A stretch of DNA of 64,000 bases from Eutrigla gurnardus (Eukaryota > Chordata > Actinopteri > Perciformes > Triglidae): NCBI GenBank assembly GCA_963514095.1, contig CAUPSS010000197.1, positions 80,001 through 144,000 on the forward strand, read 5' to 3'. Shown here one piece after another: positions 40,556-54,021 of the stretch. The notes under the pieces were generated by a model. The model was not told where the DNA came from, did not search any database, and saw only the letters and a list, made by a program, of their open reading frames with translations. The position numbers and the translations under genes were made by a program. Numbering within the stretch: position 1 is the first letter of the stretch; each line of letters starts with the position of its first letter.

Positions 40556-43500
40556 GACTGGTTACCTGTCTGTCTCTACATGTCTCCCTGTGATAGACTG
40601 GTTACCTGTCTGTCTCTACATGTCCCCCTGTGATAGACTGGTTACCTGTCTGTCTCTACATGTCTCCCTGTGATAGACTGGTTACCTGTCTGTCTCTACA
40701 TGTCAGCCCTGTGATAGACTGGTTACCTGTCTGTCTCTACATGTCTCCCTGTGATAGACTGGTTACCTGTCTGTCTCTACATGTCTCCCTGTGATAGACT
40801 GGTCACCTGTCTGTCTCTACATGTCTCCCTGTGATAGACTGGTTACCTGTCTGTCTTTACATGTCTCCCTGTGATAGACTGGTTACCTGTCTGTCTCTAC
40901 ATGTCTCCCTGTGATAGACTGGTTACCTGTCTGTCTCTACATGTCCCCCTGTGAAAGACTGGTTACCTGTCGGTCTCTACATGTCTCCCTGTGATAGACT
41001 GGTTACCTGTCTGTCTCTACATGTCTCCCTGTGATAGACTGGTTACCTGTCTGTCTCTACATGTCCCCCTGTGATAGACTGGTTACCTGTCTGTCTCTAC
41101 ATGTCTCCCTGTGATAGACTGGTCACCTGTCTGTCTCTACATGTCTCCCTGTGATAGACTGGTTACCTGTCTGTCTTTACATGTCTCCCTGTGATAGACT
41201 GGTTACCTGTCTGTCTCTCCATGTCTCCCTGTGATAGACTGGTTACCTGTCTGTCTCTACATGTCTCCCTGTGATAGACTGGTTACCTGTCTGTCTCTAC
41301 ATGTCTCCCTGTGATAGACTGGTTACCTGTCTGTCTCTACATGTCCCCCTGTGATAGACTGGTTACCTGTCGGTCTCTACATGTCTCCCTGTGATAGACT
41401 GGTTACCTGTCTGTCTCCACATGTCTCCATGTGATAGATTGGTTACCTGTCTGTCTCTACATGTCAGCCCTGTGATAGACTGGTTACCTGTCTGTCTCTA
41501 CATGTCTCCCTGTGATAGACTGGTCACCTGTCTGTCTCTACATGTCTCCCTGTGATAGACTGGTTACCTGTCTGTCTCTACATGTCTCCCTGTGATAGAC
41601 TGGTTACCTGTCTGTCTCTACATGTCTCCCTGTGATAGACTGGTCACCTGTCTGTCTCTACATGTCTCCCTGTGATAGACTGGTTACCTGTCTGTCTTTA
41701 CATGTCTCCCTGTGATAGACTGGTTACCTGTCTGTCTCTACATGTCTCCCTGTGATAGACTGGTTACCTGTCTGTCTCTACATGTCTCCCTGTGATAGAC
41801 TGGTTACCTGTCTGTCTCTACATGTCTCCCTGTGATAGACTGGTTACCTGTCTGGCTCTACATGTCAGCCCTGTGATAGACTGGTTACCTGTCTGTCTCT
41901 ACATGTCCCCCTGTGATAGACTGGTTACCTGTCGGTCTCTACATGTCTCCCTGTGATAGACTGGTTACCTGTCTGTCTCTACATGTCTCCCTGTGATAGA
42001 CTGGTTACCTGTCTGTCTCCACATGTCTCCATGTGATAGACTGGTTACCTGTCTGTCTCTACATGTCAGCCCTATGATAGACTGGTTACCTGTCTGTCTC
42101 TACATGTCAGCCCTGTGATAGACTGGTTACCTGTCTGTCTCTACATGTCAGCCCTGTGATGGACTGGTTACCTGTCTGTCTGTACATGTCTCCCTGTGAT
42201 AGACTGGTTACCTGTCTGTCTCTACATGTCTCCCTGTGATAGACTGGTTACCTGTCTGTCTCTACATGTCAGCCCTGTGATAGACTGGTTACCTGTCTGT
42301 CTCTACATGTCTCCCTGTGATAGACTGGTTACCTGTCTGTCTCTACATGTCTCCCTGTGATAGACTGGTCACCTGTCTGTCTCTACATGTCTCCCTGTGA
42401 TAGACTGGTTACCTGTCTGTCTTTACATGTCTCCCTGTGATAGACTGGTTACCTGTCTGTCTCTACATGTCTCCCTGTGATAGACTGGTTACCTGTCTGT
42501 CTCTACATGTCTCCCTGTGATAGACTGGTTACCTGTCTGTCTCTACATGTCCCCCTGTGATAGACTGGTTACCTGTCTGTCTCTACATGTCTCCCTGTGA
42601 TAGACTGGTTACCTGTCTGTCTCTACATGTCTCCCTGTGATAGACTGGTTACCTGTCTGTCTCTACATGTCAGCCCTGTGATAGACTGGTCACCTGTCTC
42701 TCTCTACATGTCAGCCCTGTGATAGACTGGTCACCTGTCTGTCTCTACATGTCAGCCCTGTGATAGACTGGCTACCTGTCTGTCTCTACATGTCTCCCTG
42801 TGATAGACTGGTTACCTGTCTGTCTCTAAATGTCGGCCCCGTGATAGACTGGTTACCTGTCTGTCTCTACATGTCTCCCTGTGATAGACTGGTTACCTGT
42901 CTGTCTCTACATGTCTCCCTGTGATAGACTGGTTACCTGTCTGTCTATACATGTCCCCCTGTGAAAGACTGGTTACCTGTCGGTCTCTACATGTCTCCCT
43001 GTGATAGACTGGTTACCTGTCTGTCTCTACATGTCTCCCTGTGATAGACTGGTTACCTGTCTGTCTCTACATGTCCCCCTGTGATAGACTGGTTACCTGT
43101 CTGTCTCTACATGTCTCCCTGTGATAGACTGGTCACCTGTCTGTCTCTACATGTCTCCCTGTGATAGACTGGTTACCTGTCTGTCTCTCCATGTCTCCCT
43201 GTGATAGACTGGTTACCTGTCTGTCTCTACATGTCTCCCTGTGATAGACTGGTTACCTGTCTGTCTCTACATGTCGGCCCCGTGATAGACTGGTTACCTG
43301 TCTGTCTCTACATGTCTCCCTGTGATAGACTGGTTACCTGTCTGTCTCTACATGTCTCCCTGTGATAGACTGGTTACCTGTCTGTCTCTACATGTCCCCC
43401 TGTGATAGACTGGTTACCTGTCGGTCTCTACATGTCTCCCTGTGATAGACTGGTTACCTGTCTGTCTCCACATGTCTCCATGTGATAGATTGGTTACCTG

Positions 43501-43858
43501 TCTGTCTCTACATGTCAGCCCTGTGATAGACTGGTTACCTGTCTGTCTCTACATGTCTCCCTGTGATAGACTGGTCACCTGTCTGTCTGTACATGTCTCC
43601 CTGTGATAGACTGGTTACCTGTCTGTCTCTACATGTCTCCCTGTGATAGACTGGTTACCTGTCTGTCTCTACATGTCAGCCCTGTGATAGACTGGTTACC
43701 TGTCTGTCTCTACATGTCTCCCTGTGATAGACTGGTTACCTGTCTGTCTCTACATGTCAGCCCTGTGATAGACTGGTTACCTGTCTGTCTCTACATGTCT
43801 CCCTGTGATAGACTGGTTACCTGTCTGTCTCTACATGTCTCCCTGTGATAGACTGGTT

Positions 43859-45480
43859 ACCTGTCTGTCTCTACATGTCCCCCTGTGAAAGACTGGTTAC
43901 CTGTCGGTCTCTACATGTCTCCCTGTGATAGACTGGTTACCTGTCTGTCTCTACATGTCTCCCTGTGATAGACTGGTTACCTGTCTGTCTCTACATGTCC
44001 CCCTGTGATAGACTGGTTACCTGTCTGTCTCTACATGTCTCCCTGTGATAGACTGGTCACCTGTCTGTCTCTACATGTCTCCCTGTGATAGACTGGTTAC
44101 CTGTCTGTCTTTACATGTCTCCCTGTGATAGACTGGTTACCTGTCTGTCTCTCCATGTCTCCCTGTGATAGACTGGTTACCTGTCTGTCTCTACATGTCT
44201 CCCTGTGATAGACTGGTTACCTGTCTGTCTCTACATGTCTCCCTGTGATAGACTGGTTACCTGTCTGTCTCTACATGTCCCCCTGTGATAGACTGGTTAC
44301 CTGTCGGTCTCTACATGTCTCCCTGTTATAGACTGGTTACCTGTCTGTCTCCACATGTCTCCATGTGATAGATTGGTTACCTGTCTGTCTCTACATGTCA
44401 GCCCTGTGATAGACTGGTTACCTGTCTGTCTCTACATGTCTCCCTGTGATAGACTGGTCACCTGTCTGTCTCTACATGTCTCCCTGTGATAGACTGGTTA
44501 CCTGTCTGTCTCTACATGTCTCCCTGTGATAGACTGGTTACCTGTCTGTCTCTACATGTCTCCCTGTGATAGACTGGTCACCTGTCTGTCTCTACATGTC
44601 TCCCTGTGATAGACTGGTTACCTGTCTGTCTTTACATGTCTCCCTGTGATAGACTGGTTACCTGTCTGTCTCTACATGTCTCCCTGTGATAGACTGGTTA
44701 CCTGTCTGTCTCTACATGTCTCCCTGTGATAGACTGGTTACCTGTCTGTCTCTACATGTCTCCCTGTGATAGACTGGTTACCTGTCTGGCTCTACATGTC
44801 AGCCCTGTGATAGACTGGTTACCTGTCTGTCTCTACATGTCCCCCTGTGATAGACTGGTTACCTGTCGGTCTCTACATGTCTCCCTGTGATAGACTGGTT
44901 ACCTGTCTGTCTCTACATGTCTCCCTGTGATAGACTGGTTACCTGTCTGTCTCCACATGTCTCCATGTGATAGACTGGTTACCTGTCTGTCTCTACATGT
45001 CAGCCCTATGATAGACTGGTTACCTGTCTGTCTCTACATGTCAGCCCTGTGATAGACTGGTTACCTGTCTGTCTCTACATGTCAGCCCTGTGATGGACTG
45101 GTTACCTGTCTGTCTGTACATGTCTCCCTGTGATAGACTGGTTACCTGTCTGTCTCTACATGTCTCCCTGTGATAGACTGGTTACCTGTCTGTCTCTACA
45201 TGTCAGCCCTGTGATAGACTGGTTACCTGTCTGTCTCTACATGTCTCCCTGTGATAGACTGGTTACCTGTCTGTCTCTACATGTCTCCCTGTGATAGACT
45301 GGTCACCTGTCTGTCTCTACATGTCTCCCTGTGATAGACTGGTTACCTGTCTGTCTTTACATGTCTCCCTGTGATAGACTGGTTACCTGTCTGTCTCTAC
45401 ATGTCTCCCTGTGATAGACTGGTTACCTGTCTGTCTCTACATGTCTCCCTGTGATAGACTGGTTACCTGTCTGTCTCTAC
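43859..45480 (+). repeat. Block T: local duplicate of about 40925-42546
   Basis: Positions 40925-42546 recur here at +2,934 bp. Anchors are the GAAAGACTGGTTACC/CGGTCTCT pair (40957 to 43891), the GATTGG unit (near 41436 to 44370) and a GATGGACTGG unit followed by CTGTACATG (42161 to 45094, +2,933). This is the last S-type sequence in the window. The copy stops where the 1-bp indel cluster begins. Confidence 0.7.
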
Positions 45481-45500
45481 ATGTCCCCCTGTGATAGACT

Positions 45501-45680
45501 GGTTCCTGTCTGTCTCTACATGTCCCCTGTGATAGACTGGTTACCTGTCCTGTCTCTACATGTCTCCTGTGATAGACTGGTTACCTGTCTGTCTCTACAT
45601 GTCGGCCCCATGATAGACTGGTTACCTGTCTGTCTCTACATGTCTCCCTGTGATAGACTGGGTTACCTGTCTGTTCTCTA
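45501..45680 (+). other. Cluster of six 1-bp indels at a family boundary
   Basis: Within 180 bp the unit length is disturbed six times: GGTTCCTG lacks an A (45501-45510), TGTCCCCTG lacks a C (45521-45530), CCTGTCCTGTC gains a C (45541-45552), TGTCTCCTG lacks a C (45561-45570), ACTGGGTTACC gains a G (near 45660) and CTGTTCTCTAC gains a T (45671-45680). Elsewhere 1-bp indels are rare and are shared between duplicate blocks. These six are absent at the homologous position about 8,541 bp downstream. Four are in runs of the same base. Either this is unpolished or mis-joined assembly sequence, or a genuine local mutation cluster. Confidence 0.8.
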
Positions 45681-45839
45681 CATGTCCCCCTGTGATAGAC
45701 TGGTTACCTGTCTGTCTCTACATGTCTCCCTGTGATAGACTGCTTACCTGTCTGTCTCTACATGTCTCCCTGTGATAGACTGGTTACCTGTCTGTCTCTA
45801 CATGTCCCCCTGTGATAGACTGGTTACCTGTCTGTCTCT

Positions 45840-48800
45840 ACATGTACCCCTGTGATAGATTGGTTACCTGTCTGTCTCTACATGTCGGCCCCATGATAGA
45901 CTGGTTACCTGTCTGTCTCTACATGTCTCCCTGTGATAGACTGGTTACCTGTCTGTCTCTACATGTCTCCCTGTGATAGACTGGTTACCTGTCTGTCTCT
46001 ACATGTCGGCCCTGTGATAGACTGGTTACCTGTCTGTCTCTACATGTCGGCCCTGTGATAGACTGGTTACCTGTCTGTCTCTACATGTCAGCCCTGTGAT
46101 AGACTGGTTGCCTGTCTGTCTCTACATGTCAGCCCTGTGATAGACTGGTTACCTGTCTGTCTCTACATGTCTCCCTGTGATAGACTGGTTACCTGTCTGT
46201 CTCTACATGTCTCCCTGTGATAGACTGGTTACCTGTCTGTCTCTACATGTCAGCCCTGTGATAGACTGGTCACCTGTCTGTCTCTACATGTCAGCCCTGT
46301 GATAGACTGGTTACCTGTCTGTCTCTACATGTCAGCCCTGTGATAGACTGGTCACCTGTCTCTCTCTACATGTCAGCCCTGTGATAGACTGGTTACCTGT
46401 CTGTCTCTACATGTCTCCCTGTGATAGACTGGTTACGTGTCTGTCTCCACATGTCTCCATGTGATAGACTGGTTACCTGTCTGTCTCTACATGTCAGCCC
46501 TATGATAGACTGGTTACCTGTCTGTCTCTACATGTCAGCCCTGTGATAGACTGGTTACCTGTCTGTCTGTACATGTCTCCCTGTGATAGACTGGTTACCT
46601 GTCTGTCTCTACATGTCTCCCTGTGATAGACTGGTCTGTCTCTACATGTCAGCCCTGTGATAGACTGGTTACCTGTCTGTCTCTACATGTCTCCCTGTGA
46701 TAGACTGGTTACCTGTCTGTCTCTACATGTCTCCCTGTGATAGACTGGTCACCTGTCTGTCTCTACATGTCTCCCTGTGATAGACTGGTTACCTGTCTGT
46801 CTCTACATGTCGGCCCTGTGATAGACTGGTTACCTGTCTGTCTCTACATGTCAGCCCTGTGATAGACTGGTTACCTGTCTGTCTCTACATGTCTCCCTGT
46901 GATAGACTGGTCACCTGTCTGTCTCTACATGTCTCCCTGTGATAGACTGGTTACCTGTCTGTCTTTACATGTCTCCCTGTGATAGACTGGTTACCTGTCT
47001 GTCTCTACATGTCTCCCTGTGATAGACTGGTTACCTGTCTGTCTCTACATGTCTCCCTGTGATAGACTGGTTACCTGTCTGTCTCTACATGTCCCCCTGT
47101 GATAGACTGGTTACCTGTCTGTCTCTACATGTCTCCCTGTGATAGACTGGTCACCTGTCTGTCTCTACATGTCTCCCTGTGATAGACTGGTTACCTGTCT
47201 GTCTTTACATGTCTCCCTGTGATAGACTGGTTACCTGTCTGTCTCTACATGTCTCCCTGTGATAGACTGGTTACCTGTCTGTCTCTACATGTCTCCCTGT
47301 GATAGACTGGTTACCTGTCTGTCTCTACATGTCCCCCTGTGATAGACTGGTTACCTGTCTGTCTCTACATGTCTCCCTGTGATAGACTGGTTACCTGTCT
47401 GTCTCTACATGTCTCCCTGTGATAGACTGGTTACCTGTCTGTCTCTACATGTCCCCCTGTGATAGACTGGTTACCTGTCTGTCTCTACATGTCTCCCTGT
47501 GATAGACTGGTTACCTGTCTGTCTCTACATGTCGGCCCCATGATAGACTGGTTACCTGTCTGTCTCTACATGTCTCCCTGTGATAGACTGGTTACCTGTC
47601 TGTCTCTACATGTCTCCCTGTGATAGACTGGTTACCTGTCTGTCTCTACATGTCGGCCCTGTGATAGACTGGTTACCTGTCTGTCTCTACATGTCAGCCC
47701 TGTGATAGACCGGTTACCTGTCTGTCTCTACATGTCGGCCCCATGATAGACTGGTTACCTGTCTGTCTCTACATGTCTCCCTGTGATAGACTGGTTACCT
47801 GTCTGTCTCTACATGTCCCCCTGTGATAGACTGGTTACCTGTCTGTCTCTACATGTCTCCCTGTGATAGACTGCTTACCTGTCTGTCTCTAAATGTCTCC
47901 CTGTGATAGACTGGTTACCTGTCTGTCTCTACATGTCCCCCTGTGATAGACTGGTTACCTGTCTGTCTCTACATGTACCCCTGTGATAGATTGGTTACCT
48001 GTCTGTCTCTACATGTCGGCCCCATGATAGACTGGTTACCTGTCTGTCTCTACATGTCTCCCTGTGATAGACTGGTTACCTGTCTGTCTCTACATGTCTC
48101 CCTGTGATAGACTGGTTACCTGTCTGTCTCTACATGTCGGCCCTGTGATAGACTGGTTACCTGTCTGTCTCTACATGTCGGCCCTGTGATAGACTGGTTA
48201 CCTGTCTGTCTCTACATGTCAGCCCTGTGATAGACTGGTTGCCTGTCTGTCTCTACATGTCAGCCCTGTGATAGACTGGTTACCTGTCTGTCTCTACATG
48301 TCTCCCTGTGATAGACTGGTTACCTGTCTGTCTCTACATGTCTCCCTGTGATAGACTGGTTACCTGTCTGTCTCTACATGTCAGCCCTGTGATAGACTGG
48401 TCACCTGTCTGTCTCTACATGTCAGCCCTGTGATAGACTGGTTACCTGTCTGTCTCTACATGTCAGCCCTGTGATAGACTGGTCACCTGTCTCTCTCTAC
48501 ATGTCAGCCCTGTGATAGACTGGTTACCTGTCTGTCTCTACATGTCTCCCTGTGATAGACTGGTTACGTGTCTGTCTCCACATGTCTCCATGTGATAGAC
48601 TGGTTACCTGTCTGTCTCTACATGTCAGCCCTATGATAGACTGGTTACCTGTCTGTCTCTACATGTCAGCCCTGTGATAGACTGGTTACCTGTCTGTCTG
48701 TACATGTCTCCCTGTGATAGACTGGTTAACTGTCTGTCTCTACATGTCAGCCCTGTGATAGACTGGTTACCTGTCTGTCTCTACATGTCTCCCTGTGATA

Positions 48801-50101
48801 GACTGGTTACCTGTCTGTCTCTACATGTCTCCCTGTGATAGACTGGTCACCTGTCTGTCTCTACATGTCTCCCTGTGATAGACTGGTTACCTGTCTGTCT
48901 CTACATGTCGGCCCTGTGATAGACTGGTTACCTGTCTGTCTCTACATGTCAGCCCTGTGATAGACTGGTTGCCTGTCTGTCTCTACATGTCAGCCCTATG
49001 ATAGACTGGTTACCTGTCTGTCTCTACATGTCTCCCTGTGATAGACTGGTTACCTGTCTGTCTCTACATGTCTCCCTGTGATAGACTGGTCACCTGTCTG
49101 TCTCTACATGTCTCCCTGTGATAGACTGGTTACCTGTCTGTCTTTACATGTCTCCCTGTGATAGACTGGTTACCTGTCTGTCTCTACATGTCTCCCTGTG
49201 ATAGACTGGTTACCTGTCTGTCTCTACATGTCTCCCTGTGATAGACTGGTTACCTGTCTGTCTCTACATGTCCCCCTGTGATAGACTGGTTACCTGTCTG
49301 TCTCTACATGTCTCCCTGTGATAGACTGGTCACCTGTCTGTCTCTACATGTCTCCCTGTGATAGACTGGTTACCTGTCTGTCTTTACATGTCTCCCTGTG
49401 ATAGACTGGTTACCTGTCTGTCTCTACATGTCTCCCTGTGATAGACTGGTTACCTGTCTGTCTCTACATGTCTCCCTGTGATAGACTGGTTACCTGTCTG
49501 TCTCTACATGTCCCCCTGTGATAGACTGGTTACCTGTCTGTCTCTACATGTCTCCCTGTGATAGACTGGTTACCTGTCTGTCTCTACATGTCTCCCTGTG
49601 ATAGACTGGTTACCTGTCTGTCTCTACATGTCCCCCTGTGATAGACTGGTTACCTGTCTGTCTCTACATGTCTCCCTGTGATAGACTGGTTACCTGTCTG
49701 TCTCTACATGTCGGCCCCATGATAGACTGGTTACCTGTCTGTCTCTACATGTCTCCCTGTGATAGACTGGTTACCTGTCTGTCTCTACATGTCTCCCTGT
49801 GATAGACTGGTTACCTGTCTGTCTCTACATGTCGGCCCTGTGATAGACTGGTTACCTGTCTGTCTCTACATGTCAGCCCTGTGATAGACTGGTTGCCTGT
49901 CTGTCTCTACATGTCAGCCCTGTGATAGACTGGTTACCTGTCTGTCTCTACATGTCTCCCTCTGATAGACTGGTTACCTGTCTGTCTCTACATGTCTCCC
50001 TGTGATAGACTGGTTACCTGTCTGTCTCTACATGTCTCCCTGTGATAGACTGGTTACCTGTCTGTCTCTACATGTCAGCCCTGTGATAGACTGGTCACCT
50101 G
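45840..50101 (+). repeat. R1 internal repeat of about 2,131 bp
   Basis: Two successive copies are shown by ACATGTACCC followed by GATTGG (45840 and 47971) and GGTTACGTG followed by CTCCACATG (46431 and 48562), both 2,131 bp apart. Each copy holds the same order of CGGCCCCATG, two CGGCCCTG, GGTTGCC, CTCTCTCTAC, TTACGTG and CTGTACATG units. R2 has the same pair with the same 2,131 bp spacing (54381/56512 and 54972/57103), so this duplication predates the R1/R2 duplication. The end coordinate is approximate. Confidence 0.65.
46629..46662 (+). repeat. Shortened 34 bp unit in R1
   Basis: A CAGCCC unit that reads GACTGGTCTGTCTC, lacking seven bases (TACCTGT) compared with a normal 41 bp unit. The same seven bases are absent in the S-type islands. 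The R2 counterpart is exactly 8,541 bp downstream. Confidence 0.85.
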
Positions 50102-53100
50102 TCTGTCTCTACATGTCAGCCTGTGATAGACTGGTTACCTGTCTGTCTCTACATGTCAGCCCTGTGATAGACTGGTCACCTGTCTCTCTCTACATGTCAG
50201 CCCTGTGATAGACTGGTCACCTGTCTGTCTCTACATGTCAGCCCTGTGATAGACTGGTTACCTGTCTGTCTCTACATGTCTCCCTGTGATAGACTGGTTA
50301 CCTGTCTGTCTCTAAATGTCGGCCCCGTGATAGACTGGTTACCTGTCTGTCTCTACATGTCTCCCTGTGATAGACTGGTTACCTGTCTGTCTCTACATGT
50401 CTCCCTGTGATAGACTGGTTACCTGTCTGTCTCTACATGTCTCCCTGTGATAGACTGGTTACCTGTCTGTCTCCACATGTCTCCATGTGATAGATTGGTT
50501 ACCTGTCTGTCTCTACATGTCCCCCTGTGATAGACTGGTTACCTGTCTGTCTCTACATGTCTCCCTGTGATAGACTGGTTACCTGTCTGTCTCTACATGT
50601 CGGTCCCGTGATAGACTGGTTACCTGTCTGTCTCTACATGTCCCCCTGTGATAGACTGGTTACCTGTCTGTCTCTACATGTCTCCCTGTGATAGACTGGT
50701 CACCTGTCTGTCTCTACATGTCTCCCTGTGATAGACTGGTTACCTGTCTGTCTTTACATGTCTCCCTGTGATAGACTGGTTACCTGTCTGTCTCTCCATG
50801 TCTCCCTGTGATAAACTGGTTACCTGTCTGTCTCTACATGTCCCCCTGTGATAGACTGGTTACCTGTCTGTCTCTACATGTCTCCCTGTGATAGACTGGT
50901 TACCTGTCTGTCTTTACATGTCTCCCTGTGATAGACTGGTTACCTGTCTGTCTCTACATGTCTCCCTGTGATAGACTGGTTACCTGTCTGTCTCTACATG
51001 TCCCCCTGTGATAGACTGGTTACCTGTCTGTCTCTACATGTCTCCCTGTGATTGACTGGTTACCTGTCTGTCTCTACATGTCTCCCTGTGATAGACTGGT
51101 TACCTGTCTGTCTCTACATGTCCCCCTGTGATAGACTGGTTACCTGTCTGTCTCTACATGTACCCCTGTGATAGACTGGTTACCTGTCTGTCTCTACATG
51201 TCGGCCCCATGATAGACTGGTTACCTGTCTGTCTCTACATGTCTCCCTGTGATAGACTGGTTACCTGTCTGTCTCTACATGTCGGCCCTGTGATAGACTG
51301 GTTACCTGTCTGTCTCTACATGTCGGCCCTGTGATAGACTGGTTACCTGTCTGTCTCTACATGTCAGCCCTGTGATAGACTGGTTACCTGTCTGTCTCTA
51401 CATGTCTCCCTGTGATAGACTGGTTACCTGTCTGTCTCTACATGTCGGCCCCGTGATAGACTGGTTACCTGTCTGTCTCTACATGTCTCCCTGTGATAGA
51501 CTGGTTACCTGTCTGTCTCTACATGTCGGCCCCGTGATAGACTGGTTACCTGTCTGTCTCTACATGTCTCCCTGTGATAGACTGGTTACCTGTCTGTCTC
51601 TACATGTCCCCCTGTGAAAGACTGGTCACCTGTCTGTCTCTACATGTCTCCCTGTGATAGACTGGTTACCTGTCTGTCTCTACATGTCTCCCTGTGATAG
51701 ACTGGTTACCTGTCTGTCTCTACATGTCAGCCCTGTGATAGACTGGTTACCTGTCTGTCTCTACATGTCTCCCTGTGATAGACTGGTTACCTGTCTGTCT
51801 CTACATGTCTCCCTGTGATAGACTGGTCACCTGTCTGTCTCTACATGTCGGCCCTGTGATAGACTGGTTACCTGTCTGTCTCTACATGTCTCCCTGTGAT
51901 AGACTGGTTACCTGTCTGTCTCTACATGTCTCCCTGTGATAGACTTGTTACCTGTCTGTCTCTACATGTCTCCATGTGATAGACTGGTTACCTGTCTGTC
52001 TCTACATGTCTCCCTGTGATAGACTGGTTAACTGTCTGTCTCTACATGTCCCCCTGTGATAGACTGGTTACCTGTCTGTCTCTACATGTCTCCCTGTGAT
52101 AGACTGGTTACCTGTCTGTCTCTACATGTCGGCCCCGTGATAGACTGGTTACCTGTCTGTCTCTACATGTCTCCCTGTGATAGACTGGTTACCTGTCTGT
52201 CTCTACATGTCTCCCTGTGATAGACTGGTTACCTGTCTGTCTCTACATGTCCCCCTGTGATAAACTGGTTACCTGTCGGTCTCTACATGTCTCCCTGTGA
52301 TAGACTGGTTACCTGTCTGTCTCTACATGTCCCCCTGAGATAGACTGGTTACCTGTCTGTCTCTACATGTACCCCTGTGATAGACTGGTTACCTGTCTGT
52401 CTCTACATGTCGGCCCCATGATAGACTGGTTACCTGTCTGTCTCTACATGTCTCCCTGTGATAGACTGGTTACCTGTCTGTCTCTACATGTCTCCCTGTG
52501 ATAGACTGGTTACCTGTCTGTCTCTACATGTCGGCCCTGTGATAGACTGGTTACCTGTCTGTCTCTACATGTCGGCCCTGTGATAGACTGGTTACCTGTC
52601 TGTCTCTACATGTCAGCCCTGTGATAGACTGGTTGCCTGTCTGTCTCTACATGTCAGCCCTGTGATAGACTGGTTACCTGTCTGTCTCTACATGTCTCCC
52701 TGTGATAGACTGGTTACCTGTCTGTCTCTACATGTCTCCCTGTGATAGACTGGTTACCTGTCTGTCTCTACATGTCAGCCCTGTGATAGACTGGTCACCT
52801 GTCTGTCTCTACATGTCAGTCCTGTGATAGACTGGTTACCTGTCTGTCTCTACATGTCAGCCCTGTGATAGACTGGTCACCTGTCTCTCTCTACATGTCA
52901 GCCCTGTGATAGACTGGTTACCTGTCTGTCTCTACATGTCTCCCTGTGATAGACTGGTTACGTGTCTGTCTCCACATGTCTCCATGTGATAGACTGGTTA
53001 CCTGTCTGTCTCTACATGTCAGCCCTATGATAGACTGGTTACCTGTCTGTCTCTACATGTCAGCCCTGTGATAGACTGGTTACCTGTCTGTCTGTACATG

Positions 53101-54021
53101 TCTCCCTGTGATAGACTGGTTACCTGTCTGTCTCTACATGTCTCCCTGTGATAGACTGGTTACCTGTCTGTCTCTACATGTCAGCCCTGTGATAGACTGG
53201 TTACCTGTCTGTCTCTACATGTCTCCCTGTGATAGACTGGTTACCTGTCTGTCTCTACATGTCTCCCTGTGATAGACTGGTCACCTGTCTGTCTCTACAT
53301 GTCTCCCTGTGATAGACTGGTTACCTGTCTGTCTCTACATGTCGGCCCTGTGATAGACTGGTTACCTGTCTGTCTCTACATGTCAGCCCTGTGATAGACT
53401 GGTTGCCTGTCTGTCTCTACATGTCAGCCCTATGATAGACTGGTTACCTGTCTGTCTCTACATGTCTCCCTGTGATAGACTGGTTACCTGTCTGTCTCTA
53501 CATGTCTCCCTGTGATAGACTGGTCACCTGTCTGTCTCTACATGTCTCCCTGTGATAGACTGGTTACCTGTCTGTCTTTACATGTCTCCCTGTGATAGAC
53601 TGGTTACCTGTCTGTCTCTACATGTCTCCCTGTGATAGACTGGTTACCTGTCTGTCTCTACATGTCTCCCTGTGATAGACTGGTTACCTGTCTGTCTCTA
53701 CATGTCCCCCTGTGATAGACTGGTTACCTGTCTGTCTCTACATGTCTCCCTGTGATAGACTGGTCACCTGTCTGTCTCTCCATGTCTCCCTGTGATAGAC
53801 TGGTTACCTGTCTGTCTTTACATGTCTCCCTGTGATAGACTGGTTACCTGTCTGTCTCTACATGTCTCCCTGTGATAGACTGGTTACCTGTCTGTCTCTA
53901 CATGTCTCCCTGTGATAGACTGGTTACCTGTCTGTCTCTACATGTCCCCCTGTGATAGACTGGTTACCTGTCTGTCTCTACATGTCTCCCTGTGATAGAC
54001 TGGTTACCTGTCTGTCTCTAC

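Larger units (their letters stand above)
35067..43858 (+). repeat. Block S3: shortened super-repeat, copy 3
   Basis: S3 aligns to S2 at +12,919 near 22260/35179, at +12,838 after loss of an 81 bp two-unit piece (about 22380), and at +12,878 near 23554/36432. It then returns to about +12,918 by 27527/40445. The marker GTTAGTCTCTAAATG is at 37239 (24361 in S2). Beyond about 42600 it skips several hundred bases found in S2 and rejoins at GGCTACC (42770, matching 31024). Private changes include ACAAGTCTCC near 38050, CAGCTCTGTG near 39390, GAGTGGTC near 40290 and TACTTGTCTG near 39933 and 40460. Confidence 0.75.
45481..54021 (+). repeat. Block R1: about 8.5 kb super-repeat, copy 1
   Basis: R1 matches R2 at +8,541 bp: ACATGTACCC (45840 to 54381, 47971 to 56512), GGTTACGTG (46431 to 54972, 48562 to 57103) and the shortened GACTGGTCTGTC unit (46629 to 55170). 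From about 48727 the offset becomes 8,581, because one 40 bp unit present in R2 is missing here (R1 reads GGTTAACTG at that point). Later anchors at 8,581 are CTCTGATAG (about 49970), CAGCCTGTG (about 50120) and GATAAACTGG (50811). R1 lacks the triple 13-mer island and is richer in CGGCCC(T/C) units than S. Confidence 0.8.
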
